NCBI RefSeq assembly: GCF_029958905.1
Contig: NZ_CP124614.1
Span: 1,240,001-1,304,000 of the forward strand
Direction: 5' to 3'
DNA length: 64,000 nt
From: Vibrio sp. YMD68
GTDB lineage: Bacteria; Pseudomonadota; Gammaproteobacteria; Enterobacterales; Vibrionaceae
Below are positions 40,903 through 50,549 of this stretch, piece after piece; position 1 is the stretch's first letter; each line of letters begins with the position of its first letter. The translations under genes were made by a program, and so were the position numbers. Below the pieces are notes generated by a model. The model ran no database searches and was not told the origin of the DNA. It saw only the letters and a program-made list of their open reading frames with translations.

Positions 40903-42678
40903 ATGCGTACCCATTACTGTGGTAACCTGAACAAGTCCCTGGCGGGACAAACTGTAGAATTGTGCGGCTGGGTAAACCGTCGCCGTGATTTAGGCGGTCT
41001 TATCTTTATCGATATGCGAGATCGTGAAGGCATCGTTCAGGTTGTTGTTGATCCAGATATGAAAGATATCTTTCCAATCGCCAACCAACTGCGTAATGAA
41101 TTCTGTATCAAGTTCACTGGTGAAGTACGTGTTCGCCCAGACAGCCAAGTAAACAAAGACATGGCCACTGGTGAGGTAGAACTTTACGCGACGGGTCTTG
41201 AGATCATCAACCGTTCTGATGCGCTTCCACTCGACTTCAACCAAACGAACTCTGAAGAGCAGCGTCTTAAGTACCGTTATATCGATCTGCGTCGCCCAGA
41301 AATGAGCGATCGCATTAAACTGCGTGCACGCGCTTCTAGCTTCGTTCGTCGTTTCCTCGATGAAAACCTATTCTTAGACATCGAGACTCCAGTACTGACA
41401 AAAGCGACACCAGAAGGGGCTCGTGACTACCTAGTACCAAGCCGAGTTCACAAAGGCAGCTTCTACGCACTTCCTCAATCTCCTCAGCTGTTTAAGCAAC
41501 TGCTGATGATGTCTGGTTTTGACCGTTATTACCAAATCGTTAAATGTTTCCGTGATGAAGATTTACGTGCTGACCGCCAGCCTGAATTCACTCAAATCGA
41601 TATCGAAACATCGTTCATGTCTTCTCAAGAAGTACGTAACATCACAGAGAAGTTAGTTCACGATATGTGGAAAGAGCTGCTAGATGTTGAACTGGGCCAA
41701 TTCCCAGTCATGCCTTTCTCTGAAGCGATTCGTCGTTTCGGTTCTGATAAGCCAGATCTACGTAACCCGCTAGAGCTAGTGGACGTTGCTGACTTAGTTA
41801 AAGACGTTGAGTTCAAAGTATTCTCAGGCCCTGCTAACGACGAAAAAGGTCGCGTAGCGGTTATCCGTGTACCAGGTGGTGCTAAGCTAACTCGTAAGCA
41901 AATCGACGGTTACGCAGAACACGTAAACATCTACGGCGCGAAAGGCCTAGCTTGGATGAAGGTTAACGACCGTGCTGCAGGCATGGAAGGTATTCAATCT
42001 CCAGTTGCGAAATTCCTAAGCGAAGACGTAATCAACGGTATTCTAGATCGCACTCAAGCTGAATCTGGCGATATCATTCTGTTCGGCGCAGACAAAGCGG
42101 GCATCGTTGCTGAAGCAATGGGCGCGTTACGTATCAAACTGGGTGAAGATCTTGAGCTTACAGATAAGAAAGCTTGGGCGCCTCTTTGGGTTATTGACTT
42201 CCCAATGTTTGAAGAGGATGGCGAAGGTAACTTGCATGCGATGCACCACCCATTCACCTCACCACTAGGTGTGAACGCGGAAGAGCTTAAAGCGAACCCA
42301 GCAGCAGCAAATTCTGATGCCTACGACATGGTCATCAACGGCTACGAAGTAGGCGGCGGTTCTGTGCGTATTCACAACGCAGACATGCAAACCGCAGTAT
42401 TTGGTATTCTAGGTATTGAAGAGCAAGAGCAGCAAGAGAAGTTTGGCTTCTTACTTGATGCCCTTAAATACGGTACGCCGCCTCATGCTGGTTTGGCATT
42501 CGGTCTTGACCGTTTGGCGATGCTGCTTTGTGGAACCGAGAACATCCGTGATGTTATCGCCTTCCCTAAAACAACCGCCGCAGCTTGTCTACTTACTAAC
42601 GCACCAAGCATTGCAAACCCGGCATCTCTTGAAGAGCTGGCCGTAACGGTGACAGCGGCGAAGAAAGACGCTGAATAA
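40903..42678 (+). CDS. aspS: Aspartyl-tRNA synthetase
   Basis: Class II synthetase for tRNA-Asp. 591 residues (E. coli 590). N-terminal OB-fold anticodon-binding domain ([20 protein letters not shown]), motif 2 ([19 protein letters not shown]), the bacterial GAD insertion (about 290-420) and motif 3 ([15 protein letters not shown]). ATG with AGAGATTGGG upstream. Codon use is more biased (more GTA, CTA and CGT) than in its neighbours, as expected for a highly expressed gene. Own terminator, then ruvC. Confidence 0.98.
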   Translation: MRTHYCGNLNKSLAGQTVELCGWVNRRRDLGGLIFIDMRDREGIVQVVVDPDMKDIFPIANQLRNEFCIKFTGEVRVRPDSQVNKDMATGEVELYATGLEIINRSDALPLDFNQTNSEEQRLKYRYIDLRRPEMSDRIKLRARASSFVRRFLDENLFLDIETPVLTKATPEGARDYLVPSRVHKGSFYALPQSPQLFKQLLMMSGFDRYYQIVKCFRDEDLRADRQPEFTQIDIETSFMSSQEVRNITEKLVHDMWKELLDVELGQFPVMPFSEAIRRFGSDKPDLRNPLELVDVADLVKDVEFKVFSGPANDEKGRVAVIRVPGGAKLTRKQIDGYAEHVNIYGAKGLAWMKVNDRAAGMEGIQSPVAKFLSEDVINGILDRTQAESGDIILFGADKAGIVAEAMGALRIKLGEDLELTDKKAWAPLWVIDFPMFEEDGEGNLHAMHHPFTSPLGVNAEELKANPAAANSDAYDMVINGYEVGGGSVRIHNADMQTAVFGILGIEEQEQQEKFGFLLDALKYGTPPHAGLAFGLDRLAMLLCGTENIRDVIAFPKTTAAACLLTNAPSIANPASLEELAVTVTAAKKDAE

Positions 42679-42706
42679 CAACTTGCGTTGTGTCAGTGAA
42701 TGAAAT

Positions 42707-42737
42707 AAAAATGCCCCCTACTCAGTGGGCATTTTTT
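42707..42737 (+). terminator. Rho-independent terminator of aspS
   Basis: Stem aaaaatgccc (42707-42716) with gggcattttt (42727-42736) and continuing T. ruvC starts 19 bases later. Confidence 0.9.
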
Positions 42738-42755
42738 GTTGGTAGGTAACCATTA

Positions 42756-43277
42756 ATGACAATTATTTTAGGGATTGATCCTGGCTCACGAATTACCGGG
42801 TATGGGGTTATTTCTCAGCAAGGTCGCCACCTTCACTATTTAGGCAGTGGCTGTATCCGTACTTCAGAAAAAGAGCTTCCTGGTCGACTAAAGCAGATTT
42901 ATGCAGGTGTTTCAGAAATCATCACTCAGTTTCAGCCAGAAGTGTTTGCTATCGAGCAAGTGTTCATGGCGAAAAACCCAGATTCAGCGCTTAAACTAGG
43001 CCAGGCCAGAGGCAGTGCCATTGTCGCTGCGGTGAACGCAGATTTACCTGTGTTCGAATATTCAGCGCGTTCAATAAAACAGGCGGTGGTGGGGACCGGT
43101 GGGGCGGATAAACAACAAGTGCAACACATGGTCAAACACATGCTGAAACTCCCGGCAAAACCTCAAGCCGATGCTGCCGATGCCCTTGGCGTAGCAATCT
43201 GTCATGCCAATACCAATAAAACCTTGGCTGCATTAGCTGGCAAAGCGACGAGCGCCAAAAAAGGCCGTTATCGCTAA
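42756..43277 (+). CDS. ruvC: Holliday junction resolvase RuvC
   Basis: Endonuclease that cuts Holliday junctions moved by RuvAB. 173 residues (E. coli 173). RNase H-like fold with Asp7 in [13 protein letters not shown], catalytic Glu in [10 protein letters not shown], and the C-terminal acids in [13 protein letters not shown]. Starts at ATG with ggtaggtaacc just upstream. It is separated from ruvA by 83 bases that contain an SOS-box-like palindrome, so ruvAB can be induced independently, as in E. coli. Confidence 0.97.
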   Translation: MTIILGIDPGSRITGYGVISQQGRHLHYLGSGCIRTSEKELPGRLKQIYAGVSEIITQFQPEVFAIEQVFMAKNPDSALKLGQARGSAIVAAVNADLPVFEYSARSIKQAVVGTGGADKQQVQHMVKHMLKLPAKPQADAADALGVAICHANTNKTLAALAGKATSAKKGRYR

Positions 43278-43296
43278 CATTTTAACGACTATCTTT

Positions 43297-43316
43297 TACT
43301 GGCTATCCATCCAGTT
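43297..43316. promoter_or_regulatory. LexA (SOS) box upstream of ruvAB
   Basis: tactggctatccatccagtt: palindromic ends CTGG and CCAG around an 8-base spacer. The usual LexA consensus is CTGT-N8-ACAG, but the E. coli ruvA box, as I recall it, also reads CTGG-N8-CCAG. It lies about 45 bases upstream of the ruvA start, in the right place for SOS control. Confidence 0.7.
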
Positions 43317-43360
43317 ATTTATTATCATCGCTAGACATTATTGTCTTAAAGGAATCGAGT

Positions 43361-43978
43361 GTGATTGGACGTCTTCGCGGCTTACTGATAGAAAAACAGC
43401 CCCCAGAGTTATTAATTGAAGTCAACGGTATTGGCTACGAAGTACAAATGCCGATGAGCTGTTTCTATGAACTTCCTGAGCTTGGTGAAGAAGCCATTAT
43501 CTATACTCATTTTGTTGTGCGGGAAGATGCACAACTCTTGTATGGTTTTAATACAGTGAAAGAGCGTGCCCTTTTCAGAGAAGTCATTAAAGCCAATGGT
43601 GTTGGCCCGAAATTGGGGCTCGGTATTCTATCGGGCATGTCAGCGAGCCAGTTCGTTTCATCGGTTGAAAGAGAAGATATTTCCACATTAGTGAAGCTTC
43701 CTGGTGTTGGTAAAAAAACCGCTGAACGTTTGGTTGTCGAAATGAAAGACCGTTTGAAAGGATGGGGAGCTGGCGATCTATTTACTCCAGCGACGGACGC
43801 TGCTCCTTCAGACTCAGGGCCTGTTCATCGCGCTCAAAGTGCACAAGATGAAGCCGTGAGTGCATTATTGGCACTGGGTTATAAACCCGTACAAGCGTCT
43901 AAAGTGATTTCACAGATTGCCCGTGATGATATGACCAGTGAACAACTTATCCGTGATGCACTTAAATCTATGGTTTAA
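43361..43978 (+). CDS. ruvA: Holliday junction branch migration protein RuvA
   Basis: Tetramer that binds the Holliday junction and loads RuvB. 205 residues. OB domain ([20 protein letters not shown]), two helix-hairpin-helix motifs ([28 protein letters not shown]) and the C-terminal RuvB-binding domain ([20 protein letters not shown]). The start is GTG at 43361, with AAGGA 8 bases upstream. Followed after 26 bases by ruvB. Confidence 0.97.
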   Translation: MIGRLRGLLIEKQPPELLIEVNGIGYEVQMPMSCFYELPELGEEAIIYTHFVVREDAQLLYGFNTVKERALFREVIKANGVGPKLGLGILSGMSASQFVSSVEREDISTLVKLPGVGKKTAERLVVEMKDRLKGWGAGDLFTPATDAAPSDSGPVHRAQSAQDEAVSALLALGYKPVQASKVISQIARDDMTSEQLIRDALKSMV

Positions 43979-44004
43979 GGCATATTATAGGAATTTTACA
44001 CGTT

Positions 44005-45009
44005 ATGATTGAAGCCGATCGTTTGATTGCCCCTGACAGCCCAGTTTTTAAAGAAGAAGAGCTTATTGATAGGGCAATACGGCCTAAAAAACTCGCTGAT
44101 TATAGAGGGCAGGATCACGTTAAAGATCAAATGGAAATCTTTATCAAAGCTGCCCAGTTAAGACATGAGCCTCTTGATCATCTGCTTATTTTTGGCCCAC
44201 CTGGTTTAGGAAAAACAACACTGGCGAATATCGTAGCCAATGAGATGGAAGTGAACATTCGCACCACCTCTGGCCCTGTATTGGAAAAAGCAGGGGACTT
44301 GGCGGCTTTGCTGACGAACCTAGAAGAGAATGACGTTCTCTTTATTGATGAAATTCACCGACTCAGCCCAATGGTCGAAGAAGTGTTGTATCCAGCTATG
44401 GAAGATTACCAACTCGATATCATGATTGGTGAAGGCCCTGCTGCTCGTTCAATTAAAATAGATTTACCTCCATTTACCCTGATTGGCGCGACAACGCGAG
44501 CGGGTTCTTTGACATCCCCGCTGCGTGATCGTTTCGGCATTACTCAGCGCCTCGAATATTATAAAGTCCCCGACTTACAGTACATCGTTGAGCGCAGTGC
44601 TAATTGCTTGAATCTCTCTATGGAACCAGAGGGGGCTTTGGAAATTGCTCGCCGTGCTCGAGGGACTCCCCGTATCGCAAACCGCCTGTTGCGCCGAGTT
44701 CGCGACTACGCGGAAGTGAAAGGGGATGGCCATATCAGTGAAGCGATTTCTGACAAAGCGTTGAACATGCTTGATGTGGATGCGCAAGGGTTTGACTACA
44801 TGGATAGAAAGCTTCTGTTAGCCATTATGGAAAAGTTTGGTGGCGGTCCGGTGGGGCTAGATAACATGGCCGCGGCTATCGGTGAAGAGAAAGACACCAT
44901 TGAAGATGTATTGGAACCGTACCTGATCCAACAAGGCTATTTACAACGCACTCCAAGGGGGCGAATTGCAACCGACAGAGCTTACCTTCATTTCGGAATC
45001 GATAAATAA
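44005..45009 (+). CDS. ruvB: Holliday junction branch migration helicase RuvB
   Basis: AAA+ motor of RuvAB. 334 residues. Walker [13 protein letters not shown], Walker [11 protein letters not shown], sensor [19 protein letters not shown] with the arginine finger, and C-terminal winged helix ([15 protein letters not shown]). Starts at ATG with tataggaatttt upstream. Last gene of ruvAB; a strong terminator lies 75 bases downstream. Confidence 0.98.
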   Translation: MIEADRLIAPDSPVFKEEELIDRAIRPKKLADYRGQDHVKDQMEIFIKAAQLRHEPLDHLLIFGPPGLGKTTLANIVANEMEVNIRTTSGPVLEKAGDLAALLTNLEENDVLFIDEIHRLSPMVEEVLYPAMEDYQLDIMIGEGPAARSIKIDLPPFTLIGATTRAGSLTSPLRDRFGITQRLEYYKVPDLQYIVERSANCLNLSMEPEGALEIARRARGTPRIANRLLRRVRDYAEVKGDGHISEAISDKALNMLDVDAQGFDYMDRKLLLAIMEKFGGGPVGLDNMAAAIGEEKDTIEDVLEPYLIQQGYLQRTPRGRIATDRAYLHFGIDK

Positions 45010-45084
45010 AAAGAGCTTAGGGCCAAATACCGATCAACACGCCCTAGCGTTAAAGTGATCGGCTGAACGATCCTCTAGGGAGGT

Positions 45085-45120
45085 AAAAATCCAAATGTTT
45101 TTTATGCATTTGGATTTTTT
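45085..45120 (+). terminator. Terminator of ruvAB
   Basis: Perfect 13-bp stem aaaaatccaaatg (45085-45097) with catttggattttt (45107-45119), loop of 9. A 64-codon frame that starts inside this hairpin (45095) is not considered a gene. Confidence 0.9.
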
Positions 45121-45257
45121 ATGGGTGTGTCCCAAGCCTGAACGTGATAAATCTCATCTCGGTTTAAGCCATCGCCTTGATCTTTGTCTTTCCAGTGTTT
45201 GTGATGTTGAGCGACGGGTTAATGACTTGTTGGGCGAAATGCGACTTCACTACTCAA

Positions 45258-46238
45258 TCAACGACGAACTACGATCTTTCTTGGAATAAGTTCAACGCCG
45301 GGGTTATATCGTTTTTGTGAGGCGTTGAGTGCTTGTTCTAACGCACTGTCACAGATCAAATCAAACTGCTGGGGTAAAGAGTTTATCTTGAAAGGCAAAA
45401 AGTCGAGTAAGCGATTATCACCAAAGGTCGCTAACTTTATTTTCGTCATCAACTCCGGTTTTTCTGAAAACACGTCAAGCACACCCTCTAACAACGTATA
45501 AGAAGTCGTTACAATGGCATCGGGCATTTGAGCCGATTCAATCCAGTGTTTCAGTTGAGCATAGCCGTCTTGTCGGTTGAAGTGTTCGCCATAACCAGAC
45601 AGTGTCTGGACATTCCTTTCTTTCGCTGCGGATTCAAACCCTAGTTGGCGCTCTTTCGATATATTAAGATCGGGTAACGCCCCAATAAGCCCAACCATGT
45701 TTGTGTTGGAATCAATAACCGACTGGGTTAATTCAAACGCTGCATCATAGTCTTCACTGACAATACACGCGAAGTGTTCGTCATCCAAGGGTCGGTCAAT
45801 CGCAATGACTGGGGTACCTGCTTGCTGAATGGCTAAGTAGAAATCATTGGCGTCTGGAAGGGCACTGGCGACAAAAAGTGCATCGATGCGTCTTGATATG
45901 AGCGCCTCGGTGACATTTTTTTCAGTGTCAGGATCGTCATCAGAACAACCAATTAATATCTGGTAGCCAGCTTTGCGAGAGTTTTGCTCTAAGATTTTAG
46001 CAATGCGCGCGTAACTGGTGTTTTCCAAGTCTGGGATAATTAAGCCAAATGAACGGCTGTTTCCTGCGCGTAGCGATGATGCGGCGTGGTCAGGGCGGTA
46101 GTTATGCTCTTGAACAACGGCAATGACTTTTTGCTGAGTTTTTTGAGAAATTCGGTATTTCTGGGCCTTACCATTAATGACATAACTCGCCGTCGTCTTA
46201 GATACCCCTGCCAATTTTGCGATTTCATCTAACGTCAT
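45258..46238 (-). CDS. cra: Cra/FruR, catabolite repressor-activator
   Basis: LacI-family regulator that responds to fructose-1-phosphate or fructose-1,6-bisphosphate. 326 residues from MTLDEIAKLAGVSKTTASYVINGKAQKYRI, a helix-turn-helix with the 'YVINGKA' spacing of Cra. Effector domain has SFGLIIPDLENTSYARIAK, YQILIGCSDDDP and RRIDALFVAS. AAGGA lies 8 bases before ATG 46238; the frame continues to 46259 without need. Divergent from fruBKA with three matching operators between. In E. coli cra is far from fru; the adjacent divergent layout is typical of Vibrio and Pseudomonas. Confidence 0.94.
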   Translation of the reverse strand: MTLDEIAKLAGVSKTTASYVINGKAQKYRISQKTQQKVIAVVQEHNYRPDHAASSLRAGNSRSFGLIIPDLENTSYARIAKILEQNSRKAGYQILIGCSDDDPDTEKNVTEALISRRIDALFVASALPDANDFYLAIQQAGTPVIAIDRPLDDEHFACIVSEDYDAAFELTQSVIDSNTNMVGLIGALPDLNISKERQLGFESAAKERNVQTLSGYGEHFNRQDGYAQLKHWIESAQMPDAIVTTSYTLLEGVLDVFSEKPELMTKIKLATFGDNRLLDFLPFKINSLPQQFDLICDSALEQALNASQKRYNPGVELIPRKIVVRR

Positions 46239-46305
46239 TATGGATCCTTTTTGTGCCATTGATCATAAAAATACGATCTTACGTTGAGCAAGAGTTGCAT
46301 TATAC

Positions 46306-46321
46306 GCTGAATCGATTCAGT
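46306..46321. promoter_or_regulatory. Cra operator 1
   Basis: gctgaatcgattcagt, one mismatch from a perfect 16-bp palindrome and the same sequence as operator 3. It lies 68 bases upstream of the cra start. Confidence 0.85.
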
Positions 46322-46327
46322 ATAAAA

Positions 46328-46343
46328 GCTGAAAGGATTCAGC
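46328..46343. promoter_or_regulatory. Cra operator 2
   Basis: gctgaaaggattcagc, a palindrome with altered centre, 22 bases (two helical turns) from operator 1, allowing side-by-side binding on one face. Confidence 0.8.
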
Positions 46344-46435
46344 AGAGTTCTCAATCTTGAATTTTATGAGCTGTGTTGTTTCTTGCTAACATTGAAGATG
46401 ACAAAAACTTCTTTGTTAGTTTTTTTTAGATAAAA

Positions 46436-46451
46436 GCTGAATCGATTCAGC
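46436..46451. promoter_or_regulatory. Cra operator 3 (fruB promoter)
   Basis: gctgaatcgattcagc, a perfect palindrome related to the E. coli Cra site GCTGAAACGTTTCAGC. Its right edge is 35 bases before the fruB start, a position suited to blocking transcription. Confidence 0.9.
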
Positions 46452-46486
46452 ATCTGATGAAATCAAATAACACTGAGGCAGCAGCT

Positions 46487-47674
46487 ATGCTCGAATTGAC
46501 ACTAGATGACATTACTTTAAACCAGTCTTTTAATAACAAGACTGAGGCTATCCAAGCCATTGCGTTAGATTTATCTGGCAAGGGTTATGTTGAAGATGGC
46601 TATGTTGAAGGAATGCTGGCGCGCGAATCTCAACATTCTACTTATCTGGGGAATGGTATCGCGATCCCTCATGGTACGACTCAAACACGCGATTTGGTGA
46701 AACAAACAGGGGTGTCACTGCATCATTTTCCGCAGGGAATGAGCTGGGGCGATGGAAATATTGTTTATGTTGCTATTGGTATTGCTGCTCAATCTGATGA
46801 GCACCTTGGCATATTGAAGCAACTGACCCATGTTTTATCGAATGAGAATGTTGAGTTATTGCTCAAGCAAGCCAGTACTAAAGATCAATTGATCGCTATT
46901 TTGAATGGCGATGCGCAAAGCGACAAGAACCAAAGCAGTTTTTCATTTTCTGCTTCTCTTATTCAACGTGAGTTCCCCGCGACCGATATGATTCAGATGA
47001 GCGCTGTCGCCAGTGGGTTGCTGCGCAATCAAGGCTGCGTCGACGCTGAATTTATTTCCGACGTAATTAATAAAGCGCCAACATCTCTGGGCGATGGCTT
47101 GTGGTTAGTCAGCAGTGATTGTTCGGTGAATCAAACAGGAATGGCTTTTGTTTCAGCGGCGCAGCCATTTGAAATGAACCATCAGCCAGTGAAAGCTCTA
47201 CTGGTTATTTCAGCCTGTAATCAGCGCCATAAACCCGTTCTTGAACAGTTAACAGAGCTGGTATTTTCAAAGCAGCAAAAATCATTATTTACTCTGTCAG
47301 AAGATCAGCTGGTGGCGCTGTTCGTACGTGATGACAATCAAACTGAAGAGATGTCAGATAACGCGGTCTTAGAGTCGAACCCAATGAATAGCGAACTCGT
47401 CAATAGCGGTGAATTTACGATTCGAAATGCCCACGGCCTGCACGCGAGACCAGGCGCTATGCTCGTTGCTGAAGCGAAAAAATTTGAGTCGACGATTAAA
47501 GTCGCCAACCTCAATGGTGACAGAGAGGAAGTGAATGCGAAGAGTCTTATGAAGGTCATTTCATTGGGGGTTAAGCATGGTTACACGCTCAAATTTACGG
47601 CCGATGGGCCAGATTCAAAACAAGCCATAGAAGCGATAGGTAAAGCGATTCAATCCGGTCTGGGTGAAGGGTGA
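46487..47674 (+). CDS. fruB: Fructose PTS EIIA-HPr fusion (FPr/DTP)
   Basis: Carries phosphate from enzyme I to FruA. 395 residues from MLELTLDDITLNQSF (GAGG 9 bases upstream). N-terminal EIIA(Fru) domain with phospho-His62 in GIAIPHGT, a middle domain of unclear role (about 155-300), and C-terminal FPr/HPr domain with His319 in NAHGLHARPG and the MKVISLGV helix. First gene of fruBKA; the gap to fruK is 7 bases. Expression should be repressed by Cra at operator 3. Confidence 0.95.
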   Translation: MLELTLDDITLNQSFNNKTEAIQAIALDLSGKGYVEDGYVEGMLARESQHSTYLGNGIAIPHGTTQTRDLVKQTGVSLHHFPQGMSWGDGNIVYVAIGIAAQSDEHLGILKQLTHVLSNENVELLLKQASTKDQLIAILNGDAQSDKNQSSFSFSASLIQREFPATDMIQMSAVASGLLRNQGCVDAEFISDVINKAPTSLGDGLWLVSSDCSVNQTGMAFVSAAQPFEMNHQPVKALLVISACNQRHKPVLEQLTELVFSKQQKSLFTLSEDQLVALFVRDDNQTEEMSDNAVLESNPMNSELVNSGEFTIRNAHGLHARPGAMLVAEAKKFESTIKVANLNGDREEVNAKSLMKVISLGVKHGYTLKFTADGPDSKQAIEAIGKAIQSGLGEG

Positions 47675-47681
47675 GAGAGTG

Positions 47682-48632
47682 ATGACAATGAAAACAAGTA
47701 AAGTCGTAACGGTCACTTTGAATCCGGCGCTTGATCTTACTGGGCACTTACCGTCTATCTATCCCGGTGGTGTCAGCCTGGTCGATGAAGGTTCACTTCA
47801 CGCGGCAGGTAAAGGCGTAAATGTGGCCAAGGTGCTATCAGAGCTTGGGGCTGAGGTCACGGTCACCGGATTCTTAGGGACTGATAACCAAGAAATGTTT
47901 TGTCAGCTGTTTGAACAGATTGGCGCAACCGACAAGTTCGTTAGGGTTCCTGGTTCAACTCGTATTAACGTCAAGCTGGTTGAACAATCGGGCAGTGTCA
48001 GTGACATCAACTTCCCGGGTGTAGAAGTGACTCCTCAAGCTGTACTTGAGTTTGAAAAAACATTGTTGGATTTAGCTGAAGATCATGACTATTTCGTGAT
48101 AGCGGGAAGCTTGCCTCCCGGTATTTCCCCTGAGCTTTGCGCAAGTTGGATTAAAAAACTGCGTTCATTAGGAAAAAAAGTCATTTTTGATAGCAGCCGA
48201 AATGCATTAGCTCAAGGCATTGATGCGAGCCCGTGGTTGATAAAGCCTAACGAAGAAGAACTGTCACAGGTTATGGGACTTTCTTTATCTAGTCCTAACG
48301 AGTGTCGAACCGCCGCAGAAACGCTGGCCGAAAAGCGCATAGAGAACATTGTTATCTCAATGGGAGCGGATGGCGTTATGTGGCTAAATCAAGGCGAGTG
48401 GCTCCATGCAAAACCACCCAAAATGAAGGTGGTGAGTACAGTCGGTGCTGGAGATACGCTGGTAGCGGGCCTCTGTTGGGGCCACATGCAACAGATGAAC
48501 AAAACCGAATTACTTCAATTTTCCACCGCTTTGTCTGCCTTAGCGGTGACACAAATAGGCGTTGGAATACCCTCAAAAGAACAACTACACACTCTACAGA
48601 CGCAAACTCAGATAGACATCATAAGCCAATAG
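47682..48632 (+). CDS. fruK: 1-phosphofructokinase
   Basis: Phosphorylates fructose-1-phosphate, the product of FruA, to fructose-1,6-bisphosphate. 316 residues, PfkB-family ribokinase fold: TLNPALDLTGHLP at the start, GKGVNVAKVLSELG, the sugar pocket, and the signature STVGAGDTLVAGLCWG with catalytic Asp. Three starts are close together (47664, 47682, 47688); aagggtgagag upstream fits 47682 or 47688. Between fruB and fruA in the same operon. Confidence 0.95.
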   Translation: MTMKTSKVVTVTLNPALDLTGHLPSIYPGGVSLVDEGSLHAAGKGVNVAKVLSELGAEVTVTGFLGTDNQEMFCQLFEQIGATDKFVRVPGSTRINVKLVEQSGSVSDINFPGVEVTPQAVLEFEKTLLDLAEDHDYFVIAGSLPPGISPELCASWIKKLRSLGKKVIFDSSRNALAQGIDASPWLIKPNEEELSQVMGLSLSSPNECRTAAETLAEKRIENIVISMGADGVMWLNQGEWLHAKPPKMKVVSTVGAGDTLVAGLCWGHMQQMNKTELLQFSTALSALAVTQIGVGIPSKEQLHTLQTQTQIDIISQ

Positions 48633-48671
48633 CTAACGGCTATTAGGCCAACAAGGAAAAGGGTCAACATT

Positions 48672-50444
48672 ATGAAAATTGCCATCATTACCGCTTGCCC
48701 AAGTGGTGTTGCCAACAGTGTTATTGCCGCTGGTTTATTGCAAAAAGCAGCAGAAACATTAGGCCATGATACCGTGACTGAATGTCACTCAAGCGTTATC
48801 GATAATGCGCCATTAACACCGCAACAAATCGCGGATGCCGATATTGTCGTTATCGCTGCCAACACGCCGGTTGATACGGCTCGCTTCATTGGAAAGCGCG
48901 TTTACCAAGCGACGATTTCAGATTGTACTGCCGATGCGGTGGCGTTCTTAACCTCTGCTATTGCGGATGCGAATGAACTTCAATCGAATCAAGCTAATCG
49001 CTTAGAGCATGAGTCAGGTGTAGAAGTAGCAACCCAAGTAGCGGGAAAGGTAACGGAAAAAGTAGCGAAGAACATTGTCGCGATAACCGCTTGTCCCACT
49101 GGAGTAGCGCACACTTTTATGGCGGCAGAAGCGCTGGAAAAAGAGAGTGCTCGACTAGGCCACACTATTAAAGTTGAAACTCGGGGATCCGTAGGGGCTA
49201 AGAACCAGTTAACGGATCAAGATATTGAACAGGCTGACCTGGTTATTATTGCCGCCGATATTGAAGTGCCTTTGGATCGTTTCAATGGCAAAGCGCTTTA
49301 TAAAACCAGCACAAGTCTAGCTCTGAAGAAAACAGAGCAAGAGATCAGCAAGGCCTTTGCAAATGCCACACCATACCAACACCGTGGTAGTGCAAATCAG
49401 TCAACCGCCGGTGAAGAGAAAAAAGGCGCTTATAAGCATCTTATGACCGGGGTATCTCACATGCTACCTGTCGTGGTTGCAGGTGGTTTGATCATTGCGC
49501 TTTCGTTTGTTTTTGGTATTGAAGCCTTTAAGGAAGAAGGAACATTAGCCGCGGCATTGATGACTATTGGTGGAGGCTCTGCCTTTGCTTTGATGATTCC
49601 AGTACTCGCTGGGTTCATTGCCTTTTCCATTGCGGATCGTCCGGGTCTTGCCCCTGGTTTGATTGGCGGTATGTTAGCAAGTTCAACCGGAGCCGGTTTT
49701 CTTGGTGGTATTGCTGCGGGGTTCATTGCGGGTTATTCCGCGAAACTCATCGCTGACAAAGTCTCTCTTCCTCAATCTATGGAAGCGCTGAAACCGATAT
49801 TGATCATTCCATTTGTGGCAAGTTTGTTCACCGGTCTTGTGATGATCTACATCGTTGGCGGTCCTGTTTCTGGAATTATGTCAGCGATGACGGATTTTCT
49901 AAACAACATGGGATCAGCGAACGCGGTACTTCTAGGTGTAATTCTTGGTGCAATGATGTGCTTTGACTTAGGTGGCCCAATCAACAAGGCAGCTTATACA
50001 TTTGGTGTGGGTCTATTGGCATCACAAACGTATGCGCCAATGGCTGCCATTATGGCCGCGGGTATGGTTCCGGCTTTAGGCATGGGCCTTGCGACGTGGT
50101 TAGCAAAAGATAAGTTTGAAGCGGGTGAACGAGAAGCAGGTAAAGCCTCGTTTGTTCTTGGATTGTGTTTTATTTCTGAAGGTGCGATTCCATTTGCTGC
50201 AAAAGATCCGATGCGTGTTATTCCAGCGTGTATGGCAGGCGGAGCATTAACGGGGGCACTTTCGATGCTGTTTGGCGCTCAACTGATGGCACCGCACGGT
50301 GGTTTATTTGTGTTGCTTATCCCTGGTGCCATTTCTCCAATACTGATGTACTTAGTGGCAATAGCGGCAGGTACAGCGGTGACTGGGTTTGGTTATGCGT
50401 TTTTAAAGCAAAGAGAATCAAGCAAAGAGGCAGCGGTCGCGTAA
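48672..50444 (+). CDS. fruA: Fructose PTS permease EIIB'BC
   Basis: Imports fructose and phosphorylates it at C1. 590 residues. Two tandem EIIB domains: B' (about 1-100) with ITACPSGVANS (Cys9) and B (about 134-235) with ITACPTGVAHTFMAAEAL (Cys141, phosphocysteine), then a Fru-type EIIC of about ten membrane segments (about 255-580; GVSHMLPVVVAGGLIIALSF, PGLAPGLIGG, GGPINKAAYTFG, SEGAIPFAAKDP). AGGAAAAGGG lies upstream. Last gene of the operon. Confidence 0.95.
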   Translation: MKIAIITACPSGVANSVIAAGLLQKAAETLGHDTVTECHSSVIDNAPLTPQQIADADIVVIAANTPVDTARFIGKRVYQATISDCTADAVAFLTSAIADANELQSNQANRLEHESGVEVATQVAGKVTEKVAKNIVAITACPTGVAHTFMAAEALEKESARLGHTIKVETRGSVGAKNQLTDQDIEQADLVIIAADIEVPLDRFNGKALYKTSTSLALKKTEQEISKAFANATPYQHRGSANQSTAGEEKKGAYKHLMTGVSHMLPVVVAGGLIIALSFVFGIEAFKEEGTLAAALMTIGGGSAFALMIPVLAGFIAFSIADRPGLAPGLIGGMLASSTGAGFLGGIAAGFIAGYSAKLIADKVSLPQSMEALKPILIIPFVASLFTGLVMIYIVGGPVSGIMSAMTDFLNNMGSANAVLLGVILGAMMCFDLGGPINKAAYTFGVGLLASQTYAPMAAIMAAGMVPALGMGLATWLAKDKFEAGEREAGKASFVLGLCFISEGAIPFAAKDPMRVIPACMAGGALTGALSMLFGAQLMAPHGGLFVLLIPGAISPILMYLVAIAAGTAVTGFGYAFLKQRESSKEAAVA

Positions 50445-50524
50445 GAATAACAGTAAAGTAAGAGCTCTCAGACTCACCACTACCGTTTAATTTCGATGCT
50501 TTCCCCCCTAGAAACAGGCATCAC

Positions 50525-50549
50525 AGCGCTACTTCGGTAGCGCTTTTTT
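50525..50549 (+). terminator. Terminator of fruBKA
   Basis: Stem agcgctac (50525-50532), UUCG tetraloop, gtagcgct (50537-50544), then T6. Overlaps the stop of the convergent DUF1496 gene by 2 bases. Confidence 0.93.

Noticed and set aside
45095..45289. 64-codon open frame after ruvB
   Set aside because: It begins inside the ruvAB terminator hairpin, overlaps the end of cra on the other strand, has no ribosome site and resembles no family I know.
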